NCBI RefSeq assembly: GCF_008704495.1
Contig: NZ_CP023699.1
Location: forward strand, 5,394,001 to 5,458,000
Direction: 5' to 3'
DNA from: Streptomyces kanamyceticus
GTDB taxonomy: Bacteria; Actinomycetota; Actinomycetes; Streptomycetales; Streptomycetaceae
Length of the DNA: 64,000 bases
Of this stretch, positions 28,159 through 35,860 are shown one piece after another. Position numbers and translations under genes: made by a program. The notes beneath the pieces were generated by a model that saw only the letters and a program-made list of their open reading frames with translations, did no database searches and had not been told where the DNA came from. How positions within the stretch are numbered: the stretch's first letter is position 1; each line of letters starts with the position of its first letter.

Positions 28159-29355
28159 ATGTCCAATCAGCCGTACGAGGGGTACGAGGGGTACGACCCG
28201 TACCAGCAGCGGTATCCGGATCCCCAGTACCCGGAGCAGCAGGCCTACCCGCAGGCCCAGTACCCGGAGCAGCAGCAGTACTACCCGGAGCAGCCGCAGC
28301 AGCAGTACTACGCGGAGCCCCAGCAGCAGTACGCCCAGCCTTACCCGGAGCCGCAGCAGTACTACGCGGAGCCGCAGCAGCAGTACACCCAGCAGTGGCA
28401 GGGGCAGACCTGGGAGACGTCCGTGCAGCCGCCGCCCGCTGCCGCGGTGGACATGACGGAGACGGCGTACCTGCCGCCCCAGTCGTACGACTCCGTGCCT
28501 CCGGAACCGCCCATGGCGGGCGGCACGGAACCGCCCGCCGAGCCCGCGGCTTCTCAAGAAGGTTCGTACGGCCCCGCCACCACCACCGGCAACCCCCGCA
28601 TAACCGATGCCCAGCGCGCCCGCGCCGAGGGGCGGTCGCCGATCATCGAGCCGGGGATGCAGCCCGCCGCGCTGACCGCGCTGCTCGGGCTGCTGCTCGC
28701 CGGGGGCGCGGCCGCCGGGTCGTACGCGCTGCTCGTGCCGCTGGTGATCCTCCAGGCCGTGACCGCCGCGGGGTGGTTCCGGCTCAACGGGATGTGGCCC
28801 GCGCGGCAGGGCATCGCGCTCGCGTTCCTCGGCGGTGTCGTCGCCGACGTCGCGCTGCTCGGTGTGGGCAAGGAGCACGCGCCCGCCGCCATCCTCGGCA
28901 CCCTCGGTGTCTGGGTGCTGCTCGTGGTGGTGCTCCAGCTGCGCAGCCACGCCGGTGCCGACGAGCGGATGTACGGGCTCATGGCGACCCTCGCGTCCGC
29001 CGCGCTCGCGATCATCGCCACCGGGCACCTCGCGGCCGCGGCCGACGCCGTGACCGTGGGCGGCATCGCCGTCGCCGTCGCGGTGCTCGCCCGCGCGCTG
29101 CCGCTGCCCACGCCCGCATCCGTCGTCGTCGCGCTGCTCGCGGCCACCGGGTCCGGGGTCGCCGTCGGCGGCATGACGGACTACGGCAGCAAGGGCGCGC
29201 TGCTCGCGCTCGGCGCCGGTGTCTGCGCGCTGATCGGGCACCGCGTCGCGAGTTACGACTATCCGTCGCGGTTCGTGCACATGACGGCGGGCGTCGCGCT
29301 GCCGCTCGCGGCCGCCGCCCCCGCGGTGTACGTGCTCGGCCGTGCCATCGGCTGA
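28159..29355 (+). CDS. Membrane protein with a Pro/Gln/Tyr-rich N-terminus
   Basis: 398 residues. The ATG at 28159 is preferred because AGGAGG at 28144-28149 is 9 bases upstream; the ATG at 28150 directly abuts that site. The first 85 residues are repeats around 'QQYYPEQPQ' and 'QYYAEPQQQY', a disordered low-complexity tail that should be cytoplasmic. Seven to eight hydrophobic segments follow from about residue 170 to the end. No known transporter signature is visible. It is conserved as a hypothetical in Streptomyces. Confidence 0.8.
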   Translation: MSNQPYEGYEGYDPYQQRYPDPQYPEQQAYPQAQYPEQQQYYPEQPQQQYYAEPQQQYAQPYPEPQQYYAEPQQQYTQQWQGQTWETSVQPPPAAAVDMTETAYLPPQSYDSVPPEPPMAGGTEPPAEPAASQEGSYGPATTTGNPRITDAQRARAEGRSPIIEPGMQPAALTALLGLLLAGGAAAGSYALLVPLVILQAVTAAGWFRLNGMWPARQGIALAFLGGVVADVALLGVGKEHAPAAILGTLGVWVLLVVVLQLRSHAGADERMYGLMATLASAALAIIATGHLAAAADAVTVGGIAVAVAVLARALPLPTPASVVVALLAATGSGVAVGGMTDYGSKGALLALGAGVCALIGHRVASYDYPSRFVHMTAGVALPLAAAAPAVYVLGRAIG

Positions 29356-29386
29356 ACGGCGCGCGTTCGATCGTCACAGCTGATCG

Positions 29387-29423
29387 ACAGGTCCCCGGCC
29401 GATCCTTTCGGCCGGGGGCCTGT
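29387..29423. terminator. Terminator after the 28159 gene
   Basis: ACAGGTCCCCGGCC pairs with GGCCGGGGGCCTGT around GATCCTTTC, followed by CCTTTA. It separates the membrane protein from the DUF2993 gene, which therefore has its own promoter. Confidence 0.85.
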
Positions 29424-29480
29424 CCTTTAGGCTCGCGGAAACGACAGCTAGTCGGGGGACAAGGTGGGGGAACACCGGAC

Positions 29481-30233
29481 ATGAGCAAGCGCGCCGTACG
29501 AATAATTCTGATCGTCGTCGTGATCCTTGGGGGTCTGTTCGTGGCGGCCGACAGGCTGGCCGTGAACTTCGCCGAGGGCGAGGCGGCGGACAAGATGCGT
29601 ACCAGCGAGGGCCTGAGCCAGACGCCCGATGTCTCCATCAAGGGCTTCCCGTTCCTGACGCAGGTCGCGGGCGGCGAGCTCGACGACGTCGAGGTCGGGA
29701 TCAAGGACTACGAGGCCAAGTCGGGCTCTGACTCCATCCGCATCGCCGATCTGACGGCCCACATGAAGGGCGTGAAGTTCTCCGGCGACTACAGCTCGGC
29801 GACCGCGGCGACCGCCTCGGGCACCGCGCGGGTCTCCTACGACGAGCTCCTGAAGGCGAGCAAGTCGGAGCCGGTCCAGCTGCCGCTCGGCGCCACCGGC
29901 AAGGTCGTCGGCCTCTCCGACGGCGGCAACGGCAAGATCAAGGTCGAGGTCGAGGTCAGCAAGGGCGGCGTGAAGCTGCCCAAGCCCGTGTACGTGCTGA
30001 GCTCGGTCCGCGTCGAGGGCGACAACATCAAGGTCCACGCGGACGAGATCCCGAAGAACATCTCGGTCCTCGGCGTCGACATCCCGCTGCCCGAGGGCAC
30101 GGCCCGCAACGTCACCGACTTCGAGCAGAAGATCGAAGACCTGCCGGCCGGGATCAAGCTGGAGAAGGTCGAGGCGGCGCCGGACGGCGTGGACATGTCC
30201 GTCACGGGCTCGAACGTGCGGCTGGCGGGCTGA
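29481..30233 (+). CDS. DUF2993 protein, short form
   Basis: 250 residues from the ATG at 29481. One N-terminal signal-anchor ('VRIILIVVVILGGLFVAAD'), then a DUF2993 domain with 'VSIKGFPFLTQVAGGELDDVEVGI'. It lacks the long cytoplasmic tail of the paralogue at 20087-21343 but shares the 'GFPFLTQV' motif. Function unknown; the fold is thought to hold lipids. Confidence 0.82.
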   Translation: MSKRAVRIILIVVVILGGLFVAADRLAVNFAEGEAADKMRTSEGLSQTPDVSIKGFPFLTQVAGGELDDVEVGIKDYEAKSGSDSIRIADLTAHMKGVKFSGDYSSATAATASGTARVSYDELLKASKSEPVQLPLGATGKVVGLSDGGNGKIKVEVEVSKGGVKLPKPVYVLSSVRVEGDNIKVHADEIPKNISVLGVDIPLPEGTARNVTDFEQKIEDLPAGIKLEKVEAAPDGVDMSVTGSNVRLAG

Positions 30234-30350
30234 ACCCCGCTGAACCCGCCGAACCCACGCTGAACACCCGCCGGATCCCCGCCCCGAGGCCGCTTCGTCC
30301 GAAGTGCGAGACGAAGCCGTCCGGCGGGCGGATGTGACGGGGACGACACC

Positions 30351-30386
30351 GGACCCCGGGGCCCTTCAGGGCGGCCCCGGGGTTCA
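30351..30386. terminator. Terminator after the DUF2993 gene
   Basis: GGACCCCGGGGCCC pairs with GGCCCCGGGGTTC around TTCAGGGC, about 120 bases after the stop codon. Confidence 0.75.
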
Positions 30387-30432
30387 ACTATTCCCACATC
30401 GTGGACGATCGTGTCTCACCATGCGGAGCACC

Positions 30433-30464
30433 GGTGACACAGCCGCCCCTCCATCCCTACGATC
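30433..30464 (+). promoter_or_regulatory. Promoter of the leader peptide transcript
   Basis: GTGACA, an 18-base spacer and TACGAT lie just upstream of the leader ORF. Transcription would begin within a base or two of the ATG at 30471, so the leader message is probably leaderless. Confidence 0.6.
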
Positions 30465-30470
30465 GGACCC

Positions 30471-30551
30471 ATGCAACGACAGGCGGACCTCACGAAGCGG
30501 CGGGCAGTAGACCTGTGCCGCGTCGCCGCCATGCTCTGTCGCACCTTCTGA
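30471..30551 (+). CDS. Cysteine-containing leader peptide upstream of sulfurtransferase
   Basis: A 26-residue ORF from the ATG at 30471: it begins 'MQRQADLTKRR' and continues 'AVDLCRVAAMLCRTF'. This has the '(R/K)R-VDL-RV---LCR' pattern of the putative leader peptides found before sulfur-metabolism genes in actinomycetes. The two Cys codons near the end would make a ribosome stall when Cys-tRNA is scarce. A stem GGCCTG/CAGGCC at 30576-30603 follows, consistent with attenuation of the sulfurtransferase operon that starts at 30718. Attenuation itself is inferred. Confidence 0.8.
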   Translation: MQRQADLTKRRAVDLCRVAAMLCRTF

Positions 30552-30717
30552 CGGGGACCTCACCCGTTTCCCCCGGGCCTGTCGACGCCCTTTCCGGCAG
30601 GCCGCCCGCGCCGTACGCATGCCACCCGTGCCTCCCCGCACCACCGGCCCGTACCGGCCGCCCCTCGTGCACCCGCCGCACAGCCGCACCGCCGTAACTG
30701 CCCCGGAGGAGAGACAC

Positions 30718-31563
30718 ATGAGCCGCAGCGACGTCCTGGTAGACGCCGACTGGGTCGAGGCCCACATCGAGGACCCGAAGGTCGCCATCGTCGAGGTCGA
30801 CGAGGACACCTCGGCGTACGAGAAGAACCACATCAAGAACGCGATCCGGATCGACTGGACCAAGGACCTCCAGGACCCGGTCCGCCGTGACTTCATCGAC
30901 CAGGAGGGCTTCGAGAAGCTCCTGTCGGCGAAGGGCATCGCCAACGACACCACCGTCGTCCTCTACGGCGGCAACAACAACTGGTTCGCCTCGTACGCCT
31001 TCTGGTACTTCAAGCTCTACGGCCACCAGGACGTGAAGCTCCTCGACGGCGGCCGCAAGAAGTGGGAGCTCGACTCCCGCGACCTGGTAGACGGCGCGCA
31101 GGTCCCGAAGCGGCCCGCCACCGACTACAAGGCCAAGGCCCAGGACACCTCGATCCGCGCCTTCCGCGACGACGTCGTGGCGGCCATCGGCGCCAAGAAC
31201 CTGGTCGACGTGCGCTCGCCCGATGAGTTCAGCGGCAAGCTGCTCGCCCCGGCCCACCTGCCGCAGGAGCAGTCGCAGCGTCCGGGCCACGTCCCGTCCG
31301 CGCGCAACATCCCGTGGTCCAAGAACGCCAACGACGACGGCACCTTCAAGTCGGACGACGAGCTCAAGGCCCTCTACGAGGACGAGCAGGTCGACCTGGC
31401 CAAGGACACCATCGCGTACTGCCGCATCGGTGAGCGTTCGGCCCTGACCTGGTTCGTCCTGCACGAGCTGCTCGGCCAGACCAACGTCAAGAACTACGAC
31501 GGCTCCTGGACCGAGTACGGCTCGCTCGTCGGCGTGCCGATCGAGCTCGGCGCCAACAAGTAA
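30718..31563 (+). CDS. sseA: Thiosulfate sulfurtransferase (two-domain rhodanese)
   Basis: 281 residues from the ATG at 30718 with GGAGGAGAG upstream. Tandem rhodanese domains: an inactive N-terminal one ('VLVDADWVEAH...VLYGGNNNWFASYAFW') and a catalytic C-terminal one with the Cys loop 'CRIGERS'. It transfers sulfane sulfur from thiosulfate to an acceptor such as cyanide or thiols. It matches the actinomycete CysA/SseA type. It lies behind a cysteine leader peptide and is followed 34 bases later by the DUF1416 gene, with which it forms a conserved pair. Confidence 0.9.
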   Translation: MSRSDVLVDADWVEAHIEDPKVAIVEVDEDTSAYEKNHIKNAIRIDWTKDLQDPVRRDFIDQEGFEKLLSAKGIANDTTVVLYGGNNNWFASYAFWYFKLYGHQDVKLLDGGRKKWELDSRDLVDGAQVPKRPATDYKAKAQDTSIRAFRDDVVAAIGAKNLVDVRSPDEFSGKLLAPAHLPQEQSQRPGHVPSARNIPWSKNANDDGTFKSDDELKALYEDEQVDLAKDTIAYCRIGERSALTWFVLHELLGQTNVKNYDGSWTEYGSLVGVPIELGANK

Positions 31564-31597
31564 GCAGAACCGACCTTTCATTCCCCTAGGAGTACGC

Positions 31598-31885
31598 ATG
31601 TGTGGAGCAAAGGCCGGTGGCCCCGACGCTTCGACGATCAAGCCCGGTGAGACCACGATCCAGGGCCAGGTGACCCGCGACGGCGAGCCCGTCACCGGTT
31701 ACGTGCGCCTGCTGGACTCGACCGGCGAGTTCACCGCCGAGGTCCCGACCTCGGCGACCGGACAGTTCCGCTTCTACGCCGCCGAGGGCACCTGGACCGT
31801 CCGGGCGCTGATCCCCGGCGGCACCGCCGACCGCACGGTCGTCGCTCAGACGGGCGGACTCGCGGAGATCGCGATCGCGGTCTGA
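31598..31885 (+). CDS. DUF1416 protein
   Basis: 95 residues, ATG at 31598 behind CTAGGAG. A small beta-sandwich protein with 'GQVTRDGEPVTGYVRLLDSTGEFTAEV...GQFRFYAAEGTWTVRAL', resembling carboxypeptidase-regulatory-like folds. 'MCGAK' at the start carries a Cys that may take part in sulfur handling. It is regularly found directly after this sulfurtransferase in actinomycetes; the biochemical role is unknown. Confidence 0.88.
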   Translation: MCGAKAGGPDASTIKPGETTIQGQVTRDGEPVTGYVRLLDSTGEFTAEVPTSATGQFRFYAAEGTWTVRALIPGGTADRTVVAQTGGLAEIAIAV

Positions 31886-31916
31886 TCCGCTAGGTCCGCT
31901 ACGCGCCATGAACGGC

Positions 31917-31970
31917 CGAAGGGCCGCACCCCAGGGGTTGGACGCCACTGGAACGGGGTGCGGCCCTTCG
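31917..31970. terminator. Bidirectional terminator after DUF1416
   Basis: A perfect 16-base inverted repeat: CGAAGGGCCGCACCCC at 31917-31932 and its complement at 31955-31970, with a 22-base loop. It separates the sulfurtransferase operon from the convergent DUF3099 gene. Confidence 0.88.
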
Positions 31971-31996
31971 GCTGCCCGGACGGTCCCCCCGTCGGG

Positions 31997-32254
31997 CTAC
32001 CGCCTGCGCCTGCCGTCCAGCTCGTCCCACCACTCGTCGGACTTCCGGTCCCCGCTGGGATCGTCCCACCAGCGGTCCTCGGGGCCCCGTCGGTTCGCCG
32101 TGATGGCGGCGAGGGGCGGGATCACCATCGCCACCACGCACATCCCGACGGCGACCGGAATCGACCAGAGCCGCACGACGGCCCAGGCCAGGACGAACAG
32201 GGCGATGCACGTGCCCATCATGGCGAAGTACACATGGCGCCTTCGCGCGTACAT
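31997..32254 (-). CDS. DUF3099 small membrane protein
   Basis: 85 residues from the ATG at 32254. Two hydrophobic helices ('FAMMGTCIALFVLAWAVV' and 'PVAVGMCVVAMVIPPLAAI') are followed by a charged tail rich in Trp and Asp ('DRWWDDPSGD'). It matches the DUF3099 family, which is restricted to actinomycetes and has no known function. Confidence 0.8.
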   Translation of the reverse strand: MYARRRHVYFAMMGTCIALFVLAWAVVRLWSIPVAVGMCVVAMVIPPLAAITANRRGPEDRWWDDPSGDRKSDEWWDELDGRRRR

Positions 32255-32360
32255 ACATCCAGCGTACGTCCCGAGGGCCCTCACAGAGAGGGACGGGCGC
32301 CGCCCGACTACAGTGGGACCGGCTCTGATACCTGCCCCACCGCTCACCGAGGAGCACCCC

Positions 32361-32462
32361 GTGCTTGAGGCCTTCTTCTCCGCCCTGCTGGTTCTCGTCT
32401 GCGTCGGCGTTCTCGCCTTCGCCGGACTGACCGTGAAGAAGCTGTACCAGGGCCAGCGCTGA
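32361..32462 (+). CDS. 33-residue single-pass membrane microprotein
   Basis: GTG at 32361 with GAGGAG 6-11 bases upstream. The peptide 'VLEAFFSALLVLVCVGVLAF' continues 'AGLTVKKLYQGQR': one transmembrane helix with a basic C-terminal tail. I recognise it as a tiny conserved Streptomyces gene in the same position. A 26-bp tandem duplication crosses its stop codon. Function unknown. Confidence 0.75.
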   Translation: MLEAFFSALLVLVCVGVLAFAGLTVKKLYQGQR

Positions 32463-32486
32463 AGAAGCCGTACCAGGGCCAGCGCT
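32435..32486. repeat. 26-bp tandem duplication across a stop codon
   Basis: GAAGAAGCTGTACCAGGGCC... at 32435-32460 is repeated at 32461-32486 with one mismatch. The first copy encodes the tail of the microprotein; the junction supplies its TGA (32460-32462). Confidence 0.92.
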
Positions 32487-32527
32487 GACGACCCCCACCC
32501 CACCACCACAGATCGCCTGAGCTTCCC

Positions 32528-33100
32528 ATGATCGAGATTCCGTCCGACCTGAACCCCTCCCTCGTCCCCCTCGCCTTCCTCCTCGGCAACTGGGCGGGCG
32601 CGGGCGTCACCGACTTCCCCGGCGCCGAGAAGGCGAATTTCGGCCAGGAAGTCTCCTTCACGCACGACGGCCGCGACTTCATCGAGTACCGCTCGTACAC
32701 CTGGGTGCTCGACGCCGAGGGCAACAAGGTCAAGCCGCTGGAGTCCGAGTCGGGCTACTGGCGGATCGGCGACGACCGCAAGGTCGAGGTCGTGATGGTC
32801 CGTGACAACGGCGTCGTGGAGATCTGGTACGGCGAGCTCGCCGACCAGAAGCCGCAGATCGACCTGGTCACCGACGCCGTCGCGCGCACCGCGGCCTCCG
32901 GCCCCTACACCGGCGGCAAGCGGCTCTACGGCTACGTGAAGGGCGACCTGATGTGGGTCGGCGAGAAGCAGACCCCCGAGGTGCCGCTGCGCCCGTACAT
33001 GTCGGCGCAGCTCAAGAAGGTCGTCACGCCCGAGGAGGTCGCCGACATGGCTCGGAACCTGAGCGACCTGCCCGACGACGGCATCGCCTTCTTCAAGTAG
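32528..33100 (+). CDS. Nitrobindin-like FABP-family protein
   Basis: 190 residues from the ATG at 32528. A ten-stranded beta-barrel family with the 'LGNWAGAGV' (GxWxGxG) opening motif and 'EYRSYTWVLDAEG'. Nitrobindins bind heme through a His near the C-terminus. In the corresponding stretch here ('RPYMSAQLKKV') I see no His, so this is probably the ferric-nitrobindin-like group that has lost the proximal ligand. It lies directly upstream of nur. Confidence 0.85.
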   Translation: MIEIPSDLNPSLVPLAFLLGNWAGAGVTDFPGAEKANFGQEVSFTHDGRDFIEYRSYTWVLDAEGNKVKPLESESGYWRIGDDRKVEVVMVRDNGVVEIWYGELADQKPQIDLVTDAVARTAASGPYTGGKRLYGYVKGDLMWVGEKQTPEVPLRPYMSAQLKKVVTPEEVADMARNLSDLPDDGIAFFK

Positions 33101-33116
33101 ACCTAGACTCTCAGGT

Positions 33117-33572
33117 GTGGCGAGCACCGACTCCCGGAGCACCGGCTCCGACTGGAAGAGCGACCTGCGGCAGCGCGGCTACCGGCTGACGCCGCAGCGC
33201 CAGCTTGTCCTGGAAGCCGTCGACACCCTTGAGCACGCGACCCCCGACGACATCCTCTGCCACGTGCGGAAGACGGCGTCGGGGGTCAACATTTCCACCG
33301 TGTACCGCACCCTGGAGCTCCTGGAGGAGCTCGGGCTCGTCTCGCACGCCCACCTCGGGCACGGGGCGCCGACGTACCACCTGGCGGACCGGCACCACCA
33401 CATCCACCTGGTCTGCCGCGACTGCACGAACGTCATCGAGGCCGACACGGAGATCGCCGCGGACTTCACCGCCAAGCTGCGCGAGACCTTCGGCTTCGAC
33501 ACCGACCTCAAGCACTTCGCCATCTTCGGGCAGTGCGAGAACTGCCGGGACGCGGAACAAGACGCGGAATGA
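33117..33572 (+). CDS. nur: Nickel-responsive Fur-family regulator Nur
   Basis: 151 residues, GTG start at 33117, only 7 bases after a TAGACT -10-like element, so probably leaderless. Winged helix 'RQRGYRLTPQRQLVLEAV...STVYRTLELLEELGLV', then a metal-binding domain. All residues of both Nur metal sites can be placed with one constant offset of +7 from the S. coelicolor protein: nickel site His40, His93, His95, His97; M-site His77, His79, His133. Two CXXC-type pairs ('CRDC', 'CENC') are also present. Nur represses nickel uptake genes and the iron superoxide dismutase. A 25-bp tandem duplication crosses the stop. Confidence 0.9.
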   Translation: MASTDSRSTGSDWKSDLRQRGYRLTPQRQLVLEAVDTLEHATPDDILCHVRKTASGVNISTVYRTLELLEELGLVSHAHLGHGAPTYHLADRHHHIHLVCRDCTNVIEADTEIAADFTAKLRETFGFDTDLKHFAIFGQCENCRDAEQDAE

Positions 33573-33613
33573 GCGGGCCGCCCGGCAGGCGGAATAAGCG
33601 GGCCGCCCGGCAG
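33564..33613. repeat. 25-bp tandem duplication across the nur stop codon
   Basis: Two 25-base copies at 33564-33588 and 33589-33613, starting GCGGAATGAGCGGG and GCGGAATAAGCGGG. They differ only by TGA versus TAA, so both copies carry a stop in the nur frame position. Confidence 0.92.
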
Positions 33614-33631
33614 GTCGTAGTCTTTGTGAAC

Positions 33632-34597
33632 ATGAAGAGCCCTCTGCTGTCCCTGCCCGGCGCCGTCCCCGCCGAGGGCGTGGACGAAGGCGTCGCCGCC
33701 CACTACGGGGAACTGTTCCGCGAGCAGCGCGCCCTCGCCGACGGCACCGGATTCGTCGACCTCTCGCACCGCGGCGTACTCACCGTCACCGGCGCCGACC
33801 GGCTGAGCTGGCTGCACCTGCTGCTCACCCAGCACGTCAGCGAGCTCCCCGCGGGACAGGCCACCGAAGCGCTGATCCTCTCCGCCAACGGCCACATCGA
33901 GCACGCCCTCTACCTCGTCGACGACGGCGAGACGGTCTGGGCGCACGTCGAGCCCGGCACCAGGGAAGCGCTCCTGGCGTACCTGGAGAGCATGAAGTTC
34001 TTCTACCGCGTCGAAGTGGCCGACCGCACCGGCGAGTTCGCGGTGGTGCACCTGCCCGCCGGATCGATCGCGCCGGTCCCCGAGGGCGTCGTCGTGCGCG
34101 AGACCGCCCACGGCCGCGACCTGTTCCTGCCGCGCGCCGACCTGGAGTCGTACGCCGCGGCGCAGGGCCCCGCCGCCGGACTCCTCGCCTACGAGGCGCT
34201 GCGCGTGGAGGCCCACCGGCCGCGCCTCGGCTTCGAGACCGACCACCGCACCATCCCGCACGAGCTGGGCTGGCTCGACACCGCCGTACACCTGCAGAAG
34301 GGCTGCTACCGCGGGCAGGAGACCGTCGCCCGCGTGCAGAACCTGGGCAAGCCGCCGCGCCGCCTGGTCTTCCTGCACCTGGACGGCAGCGAGGTGCACC
34401 TGCCGGTCGCGGGGACGCCGCTGCACCTCGCGAGCGAGGGCGCCGAAGGCCGCAAGCTCGGCTTCGTCACCACGGCCGTACGCCACCACGAGCTGGGTCC
34501 GATCGCCCTCGGCCTCATCAAGCGCAACGTGCCGCTGGACGCGGAGCTCGTGGCGGGGGACATCGCCGCGGCGCAGGAAGTGGTCGTCGAGCCCTGA
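33632..34597 (+). CDS. ygfZ: YgfZ-like folate-binding iron-sulfur cluster protein
   Basis: 321 residues from the ATG at 33632. It has a GcvT-like folate-binding fold and the defining YgfZ signature K-G-C-Y-x-G-Q-E in 'HLQKGCYRGQETVARVQNLGKPPRRL'. The family helps assemble or repair Fe-S clusters with a folate cofactor. A TAGTCT element ends 8 bases before the ATG, suggesting a leaderless mRNA. A GTG two codons earlier is the alternative start. Confidence 0.9.
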   Translation: MKSPLLSLPGAVPAEGVDEGVAAHYGELFREQRALADGTGFVDLSHRGVLTVTGADRLSWLHLLLTQHVSELPAGQATEALILSANGHIEHALYLVDDGETVWAHVEPGTREALLAYLESMKFFYRVEVADRTGEFAVVHLPAGSIAPVPEGVVVRETAHGRDLFLPRADLESYAAAQGPAAGLLAYEALRVEAHRPRLGFETDHRTIPHELGWLDTAVHLQKGCYRGQETVARVQNLGKPPRRLVFLHLDGSEVHLPVAGTPLHLASEGAEGRKLGFVTTAVRHHELGPIALGLIKRNVPLDAELVAGDIAAAQEVVVEP

Positions 34598-34623
34598 CCG
34601 TCCCCGCCCCTCCGGGCGGTGGG

Positions 34624-35049
34624 TCACATCTCCAGGAGCACGGTGAAGGGCCCGTCGTTGGTCAGGCCCACCCGCATCTGCGCCCCGAAGCGGCCCGTCG
34701 CCACCGTCGCGCCGAGGGCGCGCAGCCGCGACACCACCTCCTCGACCAGAGGTTCGGCCACCGCGCCGGGGGCGGCCGCGTTCCAGGTGGGGCGGCGGCC
34801 CTTGCGGGCGTCTCCGTAGAGGGTGAACTGGCTGATGACCAGGAGCGGCGCGTCGATGTCGCTGCACGACCTCTCGTCGGCCAGCATGCGCACCGACCAG
34901 AGTTTGCGGGCCAGTTGGGCCGCCTTCTCCTTGGTGTCGTCGTGCGTGACGCCCACCAGGACGCACAGGCCCTCGCCGCTGATCTCGCCCACCGTCTCGC
35001 CGTCCACGACGACGCTCGCGCCGTCGACCCTCTGCACCACTGCTCGCAT
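34624..35049 (-). CDS. dtd: D-aminoacyl-tRNA deacylase
   Basis: 141 residues from the ATG at 35049, the usual Dtd length. It removes D-amino acids wrongly attached to tRNA. The two active-site motifs are 'ISQFTLYGD' (SQFTL) and '[11 protein letters not shown]', the Gly-cis-Pro motif, here with GPFT rather than the commoner GPVT. The gene is tail-to-tail with ygfZ, 26 bases apart. Confidence 0.94.
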   Translation of the reverse strand: MRAVVQRVDGASVVVDGETVGEISGEGLCVLVGVTHDDTKEKAAQLARKLWSVRMLADERSCSDIDAPLLVISQFTLYGDARKGRRPTWNAAAPGAVAEPLVEEVVSRLRALGATVATGRFGAQMRVGLTNDGPFTVLLEM

Positions 35050-35210
35050 ACGGTCATCATGCCGTGCCGCGCACGGCGCCCGGGACATGCCTCCGATCCC
35101 CCCATCCGGGGCCGATTCCGGGCACTCGTTCACATAGCGGCCACTCGGGGTGGCACGATGCTCACACGCGGTGTACCGCGTCGGCCGGTCGAGGGGACGG
35201 GTAGAGCTAC

Positions 35211-35813
35211 ATGAGCACACCAAGTACCGGGCATTCGCCCGGTCGCATCTCGCTGCTGCGTACGCAGGTTCCGCGACCGCCCGCGCAGCGCACGGGCAGC
35301 CCGCGCCTTCCGGCGGTGCCCGAGCACGACCTGGCGGCACTGCGCCTCGCGGAGCTCCGTGAGCTGCGCAGGGGAGCCCAGCAGGACGAGGCCGATCTGA
35401 GCTACGTGCGGCGGCTGTTGCAGGGCAGGATCGACATCCTGCGGGCCGAGATCGCCCGCCGCAGGGACCCGCTCGCCCCGGAGCCGGAGGCGCCGGTCGT
35501 GGACCGGCTCCCGGAGATCCTCAGGGACGCCCCGGCCCGGCACCGCTCATCGGCCAGGCACGTCACGCTCGGCACCCCGCACAGCGAGGAGTACCGCCTG
35601 CTCGCCACCGAGATGCTCGCCGAGGTCCAGCTCTCCGACCTGGCGGCACGCACGGACGACGAACTGCACACGGCGATGGGCCGCCTCGTGCGCTACGAAC
35701 AGCAGGTGTCGCGGCGACGGCAGTTGCTCCAGCGGACCACGGACGACTGCAGCGCGGAGATCGCGCGACGCTACCGGGAGGGCGAGGCGCAGGTCGACGA
35801 CCTGCTGGTGTGA
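35211..35813 (+). CDS. rsiG: RsiG, c-di-GMP-dependent anti-sigma factor for WhiG
   Basis: 200 residues from the ATG at 35211, predicted as two long helices forming an antiparallel coiled coil. Both copies of the diagnostic c-di-GMP motif E-X3-S-X2-R-X3-Q-X3-D are intact: Glu60, Ser64, Arg67, Gln71, Asp75 on helix 1, and Glu163, Ser167, Arg170, Gln174, Asp178 on helix 2. In Streptomyces, RsiG loaded with c-di-GMP holds sigma-WhiG and prevents the switch from aerial hyphae to spores. The organism should therefore sporulate and use this control. Confidence 0.95.
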   Translation: MSTPSTGHSPGRISLLRTQVPRPPAQRTGSPRLPAVPEHDLAALRLAELRELRRGAQQDEADLSYVRRLLQGRIDILRAEIARRRDPLAPEPEAPVVDRLPEILRDAPARHRSSARHVTLGTPHSEEYRLLATEMLAEVQLSDLAARTDDELHTAMGRLVRYEQQVSRRRQLLQRTTDDCSAEIARRYREGEAQVDDLLV

Positions 35814-35860
35814 CGGAAACCCGCGTGCGGGGTGCCGTCGGCCGCGCCTAGCGTGGGCGC

